The translations under genes and the position numbers were made by a program. Positions 38,874 to 56,820 of a stretch of DNA of 64,000 nt are shown here, one piece after another. Each line of letters opens with the position of its first letter. Positions within the stretch are counted from its first letter, which is position 1. The stretch covers positions 3,472,001 through 3,536,000 of the forward strand of contig JAKNDB010000109.1 in the NCBI GenBank assembly GCA_024305405.1, written 5' to 3'. The notes beneath the pieces are model-generated. The model searched no databases, had not been told where the DNA came from, and saw only the letters and a program-made list of their open reading frames with translations. Source of the stretch: Dirofilaria immitis. Taxonomy: Eukaryota; Nematoda; Chromadorea; Rhabditida; Onchocercidae.

Positions 38874-41062
38874 TTTCATCGAGTCAATGGAAATCGTTGG
38901 TATAATGTGAAAGGATATATGGAGAAGATAATACAAAATCATCAGGTCGTAATTTTTTCGAAAACGTACTGTCACTTCAGCACTAAAATGAAGCAGTTAA
39001 TAAAAAGTACAACATCAGGGACCAAAGAGTTATGGAGCTTAATCTTCAACCAGACATGCAATTGATGCAGGTATTTTCTATGTTTCAAAAGAGCTCTTTC
39101 ATAAATGTTGAGTCTCATCAAACTTAGTTGAGTCTCATCAAACTTAATCATTTTCCGCCAGAAAAGAAACATTGAATCTTTAGTATTTACACAGACATCT
39201 TTTTGAGAAATATTTTCAACAACAAATATTGTTTAATTATCGTCATCAATGATATTCCATTAAAGACTTGGAATGATCTCTAATCTACTTGAAAAAGCGA
39301 TCCATTCTGGTTGATTATATGTATTTCACTTTTCTAAAAGTAACTGTTGTTCTTTTTCTACTCACTATTTTTCGCTTCGGTAAAGAAATTTGATTTGTTA
39401 CAATATTTAAGGTAGCATAATTGGCAAATTATGAAGGAAATCATTTCTCGTCGAATAGTAGCTGACAATTGTCGTTTTTGTCCATGTTATTTCCTTCAAT
39501 TTACCGCTTCACTTTACTTGGGAAAGAGATACATGCACGTTGTTACATAATGAGTGAATTACGACATTACGTTTTACCATTAATTTGATTCTGTAAAAAT
39601 CAACGATTGAAAAAGTTAAATCAAAAGAGACGTGTTTTGAACATTACGCGATGGCTAACTATCACTAAGCAGATTTCAGTCGGCGTTTTATGAGTTTAAA
39701 TTAATGTAGGTGTAGAGTAAAGTAGAGAAAAAGGAGGTGAAATCTCATCACAGATAACCATCGCGTAATAGTTTATGGGAAAGCTCAAATCTCATTGAAA
39801 GCAAAGTTGTCGTTGATATGCTTTTCACATAAAGTAAACTAATAATCATAATCTAGTCAACAGTATCTTTTTCTTGTTATAATGTCATATCGATACTCAA
39901 AAATTGTGAAATATAGTATTTTTTTTTCGAAAATTCTCTTTCAATATATGAATTAGGTATGAAGATAATATTCATAATGTCTTGAATAAGAAAATTAATA
40001 CACTGTAAAAACACATGTAATGTACATAGTTGAAAACAATTTGAAATGTCTATTCTGAAATTAAACTTTATTTTCCTTGACAACTGTGACCATTTCAATT
40101 TCCGGTAAAACGCAAAGACTGCTTAAAGGACATTTGAATATTATAGTGTGGTGAAAAATATACGCCATTATTTATATTTTTAAAACGAACGAGTACGCTC
40201 AAGACTTTTGAAGTCCATAACATTTCCAGAAGTGCAGAATTCATAAATTGAAAAATCAAATTTTGCTAGACTTGTAAAACTTCTACAGTCTCTTTTTAAG
40301 AGGAGTTATAAAATCAGTATGAAACCTTAATTTCATTAAAAAATAAACTAAAAACTTCATACAAAAATATAGCAATACTAAATTTGAGCTCTGAAATTTC
40401 CCTTAAGTTCTTTAATAATGGGAATTTCATCTTTTGCCATGCTTTGTCTTCCTCAATTGTTCTAGCATTCTAACATGGATTCAATGCAAGTATTTAAAAA
40501 TGTATCAGTTTTCTCTTTTGTTGTGTTTTTATGAGCGAATTCATTTAAAATAAATGTAGTTTCCCCGGACTTCCAAATAAGATTTCATTTCGAAAAATCA
40601 TTGATCTGATATTCTAATAGCTAAATCTCTATCGTAATATCACATCTGCCATTTGGTATGTAAATAACATCCAGACACTAATCAATCAAAATGGATATCG
40701 AAACTTAGGTCCAAACAAAATACTAATTACACGCTGAAAGACATTAGATCCATAATGAAATATTTTCTATTGCATAATTTAAATTGATTTACCTCTTGAG
40801 AAATTAATAATCACTGACTTTTACAAAAGCATATTTTCTGCAGGATTATCTGAAGCGCAGAACTGGTGGTATTCGTACGGTACCACAATTGTATGTCAAT
40901 GGACAGTTTATCGGTGGTTTTGATACAGTTGAACGCAAAGAAAGAAACGGTGAACTAGCAAAAGTATTTTCTCGAGCAGGCATAACACTTAGGAAGTCAG
41001 AGCCGCTGTCCCGCGAAGAAAAATGTTGGTTTAAATATTTAATAAAAATCCATCGTGAATAG
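38874..41062 (+). CDS. Glutaredoxin (C-x-x-S type), 5' end incomplete
   Basis: Glutaredoxins use glutathione to reduce disulfides or to bind iron-sulfur clusters. Two exons are visible, 38874-39070 and 40844-41062 (TAG). The first reads MEKIIQNHQVVIFSKTYCHF and then STKMK, placing the active site Cys-His-Phe-Ser where many family members have CPYC or CPYS. The second has RRTGGIRTVPQLYVNGQFI then GGFDTVE, i.e. the TVP cis-proline loop and the GG glutathione-binding motif, followed by a basic C-terminal tail. Odd: one base is missing directly after STKMK (about 38993). With it, the frame continues AVNKKYNIRDQRVMELN and the exon ends in phase 0, matching the next exon. The first exon begins at an acceptor without a clear ATG, so a 5' exon is probably unseen. 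The intron is 1.8 kb. It is not a thioredoxin-glutathione reductase: there is no reductase domain before the stop. Confidence 0.85.
39107..39146. repeat. Two perfect copies of a 20-bp unit
   Basis: GTTGAGTCTCATCAAACTTA occurs at 39107-39126 and 39127-39146. It lies in the glutaredoxin intron, 37 bases after the donor. Confidence 0.95.
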
Positions 41063-42999
41063 TAATCAGAGAGAGAAAGTAAGGAAACAATTCCAGCAAG
41101 CTTTTGTCGATGGAAAGTTCCATTTCTATATGATTACAAAATTATCGGATAAGATATTTCCTAAGCAATGAAAATCATTTCAGAAGATAACCGAATTCCC
41201 TGATGTAGCAGCTATGGTAAATATAATTTTCTTCCCCAGTAAATTCGCGTAACAATTATAATTAGAATACGCATTTTCATAACCTTGGTTATTCACAACG
41301 ACAATGGGAAATTTTTCCATGACTTTCTACGCATAAATATCTAACGTGCTTTTCTGTTCTCAAAACAATCCTTTTCTTTCGAGATTTAAATAAAAGTTCA
41401 GTTACAGGACCAGCTGCGCAAACATTAACTATAAATTTTGAACCATTACATCTATTAAGCATGGCATATTTGCAGTTGTTCCATTTCGTTACCGTTCAGC
41501 AGCAAAAATAGTTTTGCCCAAACACCTAATAACTTCCCATTAAAAAGAACGCGTATTTCCGATTTTGGAAATGACAACATTTTAATGATAAGGGCTATTT
41601 AAAAACAAGATAATGGAGACTCAGCTAAGAAATTGCATTGAAGTGTCCTATACTGATGTCAGTTCCGGACTTTCGATTCCATTAATAAGATGAAAGAAAT
41701 GAACGTCTACTAAAATTAGAAAAAGAAATTTCACGATGAACACTGCAGTTAAAGTGCAGAAGGAAATACAAATTCAGGAGTCAATGGAAAATTCTTTAGA
41801 CCCACATGACAGGTGTTTCAGGAATTCAGGAAAAGAGAGTGGCGAAAAAGCAGAAGAATGATGACTTGATGACGTATAAGAACTATGCAAAGTTATCAAA
41901 TAACCGTATGCACAAGTGAGCAATTACAAAAATACGGCTAACAATTAAGCACCTAAAAGTACAATTAATCCAAGGTAACAACATGTTAGCAAATGTAACT
42001 TATCAGAGTATCGACCATTATTTTCTGATGACCGACTCTACCTGCCACTTGAAGAAAGTTTACACAAAAGTAAAAATTTTCTCCAAATTGCTCTCGAAAT
42101 GTTCGTTTCTTCAACAGACAGAATTTTTAATCAGCAAGTACCATATATAGAACAATATCATATGTATAATTATCAATCACCACTATATACGTATATATGC
42201 ATACATACATGCATATCATAAACCCACTCACTCACTAAGCAAACGTATTTTTTAACTTTATGCCAAGAAAACAGAGTTGAAATTCGGAAAAAATTCAAGC
42301 ACAGTATTGTAACATGAGGAGCGATTGAACAAATGCAATAATATATACAACCGGATTTAAAAAAGCCAAAACTGATACAAAAATTACAATGACACAGGGA
42401 TAATCTTGCCTTGCCCGTAACAGTCAAACGGAAGTTTACAGTATTTCAACTTTATGTAAGAAGTTAAATGTTAAATTTGATATACATGCGCATATATTTC
42501 ACCATCTCAAAAAAAACATTAGACTATAGATAAAAACTGAAATTAGATTCAAAAACCACGTATGCAAATTTGTTAAGCAAAGGAACAACATAAATCGATA
42601 TGCATATGCATTAACCAGCAAAAGTTTTAGTCGATGGATAATCTCATAATGGATATAGTTTAAAATAACATAATACGATAAACAACCGTGATAACTGCGC
42701 AACAGTAAACAATAGATAAATACAATAACACTCGAGAGGAAATTTTAAATATTTTATATTCAAGGAAGCATGAAATGAATAAGTAACATTTCAAAATTCT
42801 ATTAAAAAGTAGAGAAGCAAAATATCAAAAAATAAAAATACAGAAATAAAAAATAAAACGACCACAAGTTGCAACTACTTAAAACAGAAAAAACCAGTAC
42901 AAATGTTTCAAAACCAATGAAAATTTCTGAAAGCACTGAAATGGTACAAATATACAAAATAAAACAAAAATAGGAAGAAATAAAAATGAACAAAAACAA
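41063..42999. other. Intergenic, between convergent 3' ends
   Basis: About 1.9 kb between the glutaredoxin stop (plus) and the DYRK1 stop (minus). No coding exon is visible. A low-complexity ATAC/TGCA-rich patch lies near 42180-42215. Confidence 0.5.
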
Positions 43000-49319
<6,320 letters not shown>

Positions 49320-52300
49320 GCTTTCCAGGCTCGCTTTAGTGATTACTATTGTCCATCAACCCACTTACTGAATATATGGGTGAGAGAGACAGAGTGGGAT
49401 TCTCAGTTTAAAGAAATAAAGCTTATTATCCTTCGTATATGTTAAATACAGTCAATGAAGAATTGTGCAATCGTTCAGCAACAACTCTTACGAATGTTCA
49501 GAATGTTCAGAACTGTTAAACGTTTGCATAACAGCATCAACACTCATTGAATAATGAAATATGAGGTTTTCCAGAAATATTAATTCAGAAACCGGAAACA
49601 TGAGGTGACATTACACCTGAAACATATCAAGGCTTTTAGAAATAAATTATAGAAGAGAGTGTAGGCAGCGTAGTTCAGATATTTAACCATTTCACAAATA
49701 GAATATGCGAATGATTGAAATGTTTTTACCTTTTTCGTACAATGTCAAATCACTTCCTCTACCACCCTTCCTTTTCCTTACTAACCAGCTGGAACAATTA
49801 TCCATAGACAATTTAATTTGTGAGTGTGGCAATATGTAAATGTGAATATAATTACGAAAATCTATAGAACTGCAAAATTCCGAATTCTTTATTTTAATTC
49901 ATACCAATAAATCTCATTTGTCCGCCTCACAAAATCTCGTTAGTCCTAATTTCCAATCCGTTCATATTATTGTTCCTTTCATCTTGGTTAAGAACTATTC
50001 TGCATAGCAATAAAGGTTTAAAAAACGAATCCAAATTTCCTAGTTTTTTTCCCGGCACCAAGTTCTTAAAGCCAAACACTAACTTCAATCTCGTAACTTC
50101 TGCAGTCGACTTCGTGGTCATAGATTCTCTCAATATGAAATATATGCTTTTGGTAATACTTTAGGTGAATCTGAAAGATATACAGATAAATTATCTCTAA
50201 GCTATGTGCAACACTTAATTTTAATGAAAATCAACTAAATGGTAGCGTACTGTCTCCTGAAAACTTAATGCGGATCACTTTACTATATTTTATCGTCCCG
50301 TAATTCAGACTCGAGATATTGTTGACAACCAACCCGTTAAAATATACTCTCGATATGCCTAAAATTTGAAATAAGACTATGATTTTAATATCGCTTAACT
50401 GATATCTTACTGAGATCATCAGATTCCGTTCCCGAAAGTCCGGAAATCCTAAATACTTCGAAAATTTGCATGAAATTATCATGTAAGTCCATATCAAAAT
50501 GGATTTCCTGTACTAAAAAGAACAACCTTCAAACTATTGGTGATGCCTATAATGTCATTCAACCAATATCTGTAAAGCTGTCATAGAATGGAAATAAAGA
50601 AAAGAAATCAGGAAGTAAGAAAAGATAGGAAAGAATCCGCAGCAAGCTACTGTCACATTGCCATTGGAAGATATGCGATAGTGAATGAAAAGAAAATGAT
50701 TGCAATACAAATGAACGAACGAATTAAAAATGAAAATGACGCTTTAATGTTGAGGATGATGTGCATGCACGTTATTTACGACACGATATACGTTTAAGAT
50801 TTGCCTACTTTTCATGATAATATGAAGTACAACATAACGATTGATTAGGGTTACTGATAAAGTAAACAGGAACAAAAGTTGCATTTCAAGCAAATCCCTC
50901 TCGCATATCCTATCTTCCCTCTGAAGGCATGTTTGAGTACATGCATGCATATCACCTGCATAGATAAATGCATACTTATTAAATACACGCATCGCAAATA
51001 GAATATACAGATAGAACATATGCATCTCGTGTATGCATACCTCCGTATATCTGTATGCAATAGTAGCTATGTATATGCTTAATTTATGTTGGTTTTAAAA
51101 ATTGGGAATCAAGGGCGTGGTACGTCTTCTTCCAAAAGGCGTACGTCACCAATCCCGATCAAAGAGAGCAACATCTATCCCTCAAGAGAGGTCGTGGAAA
51201 AAAAGATAGCCGAGGGGTTTTCTTAGTGGAAAGACAGGAAGAGAAGTAAGCTGGGCAGGACAAATACATCAAGTTGCAGCTAACTAACAGCTTACCAGCG
51301 AATCTTTCCTGCTACTGCTACCACCCTTCCAGTATCTCGAAGCATCATCAGCAGCAAACTTAGTCTGTTTAAATTCTTTCAACCATCGTTAACTGGGAAG
51401 ACCTAGCAGACCGTACAATGTTATATTCTTAACCGAATTTAATGAATGAATTTTGCAATGATCAAAAAGGAAATGAATTTTTATTAAAAATAAGGCGAAA
51501 AGCATTCTCCCATTTAAAGCTCCGATTTTTAAATGCTACATACAGTGATTCTATACACGGTACCTAAAAATTAACAAAGAATATTTTACTATATATTAAG
51601 AATTGCGGCCCATCTTTCATCTCCCCCTCCCCTTTTTTTTTCTTGCTATCACGGAACTTACCCTCATTTGAAGTGCTTTCATACGGAATTAAAAACAAAG
51701 ACAAGAAATTAATGAAAATTTTAAAATGGTCGAAACGGAAAAGAGTCAAGGACAATTATTTAATCAAAAAATGATGAAGCTAGATGAATTGCCCTCCATG
51801 TTTTGCTTGTTTTTGATATATCATATAATCCAGGAGACTGATAAAACAACGGGAAAAGTTTATAAATAATAGATATACTTCTTCCATGCATCAACAATTT
51901 TACTAAGTTTGTAATTCATTCACATTAATGCAAATAAAGTATGAACAGATGTAAAACGTACCTTGTTCTAAATAGTTATCAAAGTTAGATTTATTAATGT
52001 GCGCATTCTTTTTACAACTTACATCTATCAAGTCGAGAACGATTTTCCCATTATATTTGAAAATTTCCTTTAAATTCCTTAAAGGAAAATAATCCTTCAT
52101 TGATTTGAACATTGGTCAATTTCTAATAATTTCTAGTCGGAAAAAAAGAAATTTAGTAGTATTAAAGGATAATTCGAGACTTGCCTCATTTGTTCATTTC
52201 CACTGCTAGAAAAACGACTAAACCCAGAAAAAGAAGCAAAAGCTTTGGGAATTTCATGGACAAAAAAACCTTGAAACACTAAATAAGGTATATTTCATAA

Positions 52301-55300
52301 TCATGACACTAAAGTACATCTCACTGTATTTCAGGTATGAAATCGGAAAGAAGTAGTAGATAAATCAGACTGCCACAAACTTATGCTTTCAGAAATAATG
52401 GCAACGGAAAAGTACAGAAGCTACATAATAATCTATTAGCATCATCTGTCGCGATTCAAGAAATTCACAAAAATTTTACAGCAGTTATCTAGAAGTTGCA
52501 CCAAAATGTTTGAATGCTAGGTCATTCAATATAATCATTTTCCTGATAATCTATACAATATCAGCCTTCTAACCGATTACTTTATTCCACTCGCGTTTGT
52601 CTATCAATAGAATCCAATAGATCTATTGATTCATGTGAAAGCGATGCGTAAGAGCAACGAACGATGTTTGCTGTTAGAAGTCTCGCAGTGCACCAAATTT
52701 CATTTATCAGAAAAACTTCATCAAAGATATCGAAATTTACCACGAATGAAGAACTTTGCATGAAATAGTGTATCAGCAAGAATTGGAAAGAAGGAGCGGT
52801 TAAGGCAATGATGGAAAAGGACAGAATTTATGAACAAAATAGTTGTTTGTGTGATGTGGTGGTGCTACAAAATTCAAACTACAAAATCGAAAAAACAAAG
52901 GGGACAGCTGCTTCCCTCATCAGCTCCTATTCGAAGAATGTGGCCATCCTTCCATTAGTAAATGATAATTCATATCTTTCATATCGTAGTGCGATTTTAC
53001 ATCTATGACAGCGTTTTGTATCTTGAAAATTCCCGTTCTTCTACATGACTGTAACAGACGATGTGGCAAACTAAGCAAATCGGGATTAATAACTTCGGTA
53101 GCCTACTTCATGCCATTATGGAAATCTTAACTAATAAAATCTTATAATTCATCTCTCAATAAAGCATCAGCCCGAAGTTTTATGTATTTACTATTTAATC
53201 TATACAGCAATACTCATAACTTCCAAATAAATCTTACATTGTAGAGGTATAAATTAGGAGAAATTTTATAAATCGTTAACGAGGAATTTTCAATTCAACA
53301 GACTTAACTCACACCACTTTTATACATAGCTCATGCATTCAGAATCCTTTTACTGTTATTCCATTAGTCTCCTTTGATAACCATATACACTTAAATCTAT
53401 GCAGATTAGTCAGAAGTGCTAGCGTTCAGAATTACTTAGATGGAAATCCTTTGCTAACAGGAAAAGTCATAGTTAAGTATCCGTTTTAAATCCTATTTTA
53501 GAATGTTATGCTTCCCGAAGATCTACTTTATGCATGTATAGGGCAAAAGCTTCCTCATAGAAAGGAGGATCTCTAGAATTCCTTCCCATATTTGTCATTT
53601 ACCAGATGTTCGGGTAATGACCAATAAGGCAAGGAATATCATGCGAAGGCATCAAGGAAGCTGGACAACCACCGTTAAAGCTTCCGATTTTGAGAAAAAA
53701 ATTATGATTCAATAACAATACTTTCTCATACCATATGTGTAAGCAAACAAACACGATACCAAATATGCAAAAAATTTTTTTCGCTTCAGTAACGTTTTTC
53801 AAAACATCAAGCAAATTAAATACCATATAAGTGACCTGGTGCAAGAGAAATGCTCAAATATATAGGATTTGGAAACTGGTTATGAAAAAGTAGTTTTTGA
53901 ACAGAAAAAGTTTCGGTAAATTTCTATATTCTATTCACCACCTCATGTGAACGGCTTATTCATCCCTCGATGTAAGTAAGGAATAAAAAACACTGGAGAG
54001 TTCCGGTTAAGTATACATATAAATGCTTCCAACATTTTGATTTGGTATATGCCATGAGGCAAGCTAGCAAAAAAATAATAGAACAATTTTGCAAAGTATG
54101 AAAAACTGAGAAATCTTCCTCGCAACCTGGAGCCTGATAAATTTTTATGCCTTTTGAAAAAGGCATAAAAACTCTCATTTCCATAAAGGAGTCTCATTGC
54201 TCAAAGAATTTTTTTTGAGACCATGATCAGAGATGAAATGTTGGATTTCGAGGTTACGAAAAATTAATGCTGATTCTCACTCAGCAAAGGTACAATGGAA
54301 CCATCAATGTAAAAACAAATCCGTTAATATTTGAAAAATCAATAACAGAAATATTGAAGTTGAAACCGCTAAAGTTATGCATGCAGTCGCCCTAATGGTA
54401 TAGAAAATATTTAAAAAGAATCCATAATCAGATTCGAATGACTATTAATGTCCGATTTCTCAAGTGATGCTGTTCCCCAGAATATTTTGGGACTGTTTTT
54501 TGTTTTCGTTATTTAACTAACTCGGTGTTCATGATAATAACGATACTATTTTTGATAGATTAAAATTAGCAAAAATCTTTTCCGATTTTTGTCTTTGTCA
54601 TTCCGTCTTTCGCCTGAACTATTTCCACTGATGAGGATGCGATTTTATAACAGGGATAAATGAAGAATCAGTCGATCTTGACCGCTTGATTCCGTTTGGC
54701 CTATTTAACGCTTTTAAAATTAAAAATGCTTCGATAAGTCAGTGCAAATATTATGAAATTTCCGGCAAACAAGGAAGAATCCATAAAGTTAACAGTACTG
54801 AAAATGAGAAAAGATAAAAGCTGAACGTCTCTTTTTCGCCTTAATTTATATCATTATTTCTTTCTGCACGCTGAGTTCCTGACAGCAGTAAAAGCCAACC
54901 ATAAATCTAAGTAGTGTAAAAATGATGGCTCGAAGTGCAATGTCCCATCCCATATTTTTTACAGCGGTGTATATTTCTAAGTATTTCAGCCTCAGCACCA
55001 AGGATACTATAATGAAATCCGTATAAAAGTGATGACTGCCTAGCAATGAAACAAAACATGGATGGAAATGACATAACGAGGAAGTCCCTCATATTTCGTC
55101 ATTAATTAAAACGAAACTAGGCGGCGGTACTCAAGCGATGATATAATGATTCACAGTGACACCAAACTATTTTCAACAAATAATCAGCTACACACTGAAG
55201 AAAAAACAATTCAACTGCGACTGATGCATCCTGCCTGGGAGAGCAAGGAGAAATGAAACAGCTGATCCTATTATTGTGAATCATGCACATATTTTACCAG

Positions 55301-55859
55301 TCGGGATGAGCAATGTCTTAGAAAAAGTGCATCGGAAATGACGGAAGTAATAGACTGCAATCTAGGATTATGCGTATAACTCATGTTTTGGATGAAATTA
55401 ATCATACGCATCCCTACAGATCCAAAATGATATCCTCTGCTGATAAATCTCTTCTAAATGATCATTAGTCACCCTAGAAAATTCATTTGGAAACAAAAGC
55501 AGAATTCTGAACAAACAATTAAAGCAATGATGCAGGTAAATGAGTCAATTTGAAATCAACGCGTAATATGATATCAGAAAGGGAGCGAAAGTGGCAAGGA
55601 AATTATGCATATAAACAGAGTCCGTTTATCATGCACAAATGTCACAATATTTGGAATTTAAGGAAAAAAGGTCCCGTGCATTCAAGAAATTCTGCAGTAC
55701 CGGTAATGGCATCTGTGCAGGGATTCACGCGAAAAACTGTACCAAATATGGCGCGCAATTATCTGTTTAATCTGGGGTTATAAAGATGCAGTATTAAAAA
55801 GTAATATTTACAGTAAAGGTATACGGGAATTATTGTCTTCAGCGGAAAGCCATTGCTGA
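49320..55859. other. Region upstream of the DYRK1 gene
   Basis: About 6.5 kb without a coding gene I can support. A minus-strand acceptor ATATTCAG lies about 50 bases before the DYRK1 ATG, so a 5' UTR intron or trans-splicing is likely. A possible 5' UTR exon is at 51294-51420. TGCA-rich low-complexity sequence occurs near 50930-51060. Confidence 0.45.
51294..51420 (-). other. Possible 5' UTR exon of the DYRK1 gene
   Basis: A patch less AT-rich than its surroundings ends, on the minus strand, in a strong donor (TTCGCTG then GTAAGCTG). The nearest downstream minus-strand exon is the DYRK1 start exon, which opens at an acceptor before its ATG. Joining the two would give a 5' UTR of ordinary kind. 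The upstream limit is a guess. Confidence 0.25.
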
Positions 55860-56820
55860 AGAAAGGACGACTGTAGGCAGTGGGTAGCTCATAACTGCAA
55901 TCACTGATAACGAACGATATGTAGCTGCGGAAGCCGGACGGAAGAGACGGGAGCGGATAGACAGTACATATTATTAACCCGTGGCATAGTAGTAACATGT
56001 CGATTCAGACAAACTAATGGGTAATGCGACTTTCAGTGTCGCTTGTACTGCTGCTGCAACTATTACGACAATGAAGAATAAGAAAAGGCGCATTGGATGG
56101 CAGATGTAATGCTCGGGAAGAGGGGCACATCGATCGATGTAAGGGAGGCACAACGAGGTGCAAGTACCGCGTGGCGTCGTGAGTGCAGAACGCAGGAGGA
56201 TCGGTCGACTGTGAGAGAGTGTCGATCAGCTCAGAGACAATCCATGAAATATCGTCCCTTCACTAGGTAGAGAGAAACAAGAATAGAGGTAGGTAGCTTT
56301 TTCAGAAGGTCGAGAATCCCCTCTCTTCTCTCTATCTGTTGATGGGATTCAGAGAAATTTGCTTCGGTGTCTGTCTGGCGTGTAGTGCTGAGGATGTATG
56401 TTGACTCATATGCGTGTGTTTCTATCTGTGCGTGTCTGCATGCTTGGTTTAGGTGTCTCGATTCAATTGATTGTAGCTATTAAGCTAGCTGATTTCTGAA
56501 GTTAAAGGCGGGAAGGGAAGAAAGGTGTGGCGTCGTTGAAATAGGTCCCGACCGAAGGTTTTACTCGCATACAGTAGACGCGTGCAGTTCGCAGTACAGT
56601 TTAGTTGCTGTTACAGCGCTGTATTCGGGTACGTAATTCCGCTCGACTGGAAATATCTGGAAACAAGTAAACCTGAATTTGCACAGATGGGCTGTACGCT
56701 AACCCAACTTCTCGCCTCGCCCGTGCAGTAATGGAGAGGTTAGCTGGCTGTTTGACAGCTGCTTTTTCTGATTTATACGAGTCGCATTTTTCCTGAAAAC
56801 TGGATTTCATAAAACAATGT
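55860..56820. promoter_or_regulatory. GC-richer island, promoter candidate
   Basis: Base composition changes visibly here to near balance, against the AT-rich flanks, with GAGA/CTCT stretches (about 56300-56345). On the minus strand 56810-56601 is open for 69 codons from MKSSFQEKCDSYKSEKAAV and includes a CAG-GTTTAC donor. It could be a promoter with a first exon of a distant minus-strand gene, or a 5' UTR exon. I cannot assign it. Limits are by eye. Confidence 0.3.

Noticed and set aside
42499..42999. Cys/Phe/Tyr-rich open frames downstream of the DYRK1 stop
   Set aside because: They lie in the 3' flank of the DYRK1 gene in A/T-rich sequence and have no coding signature.
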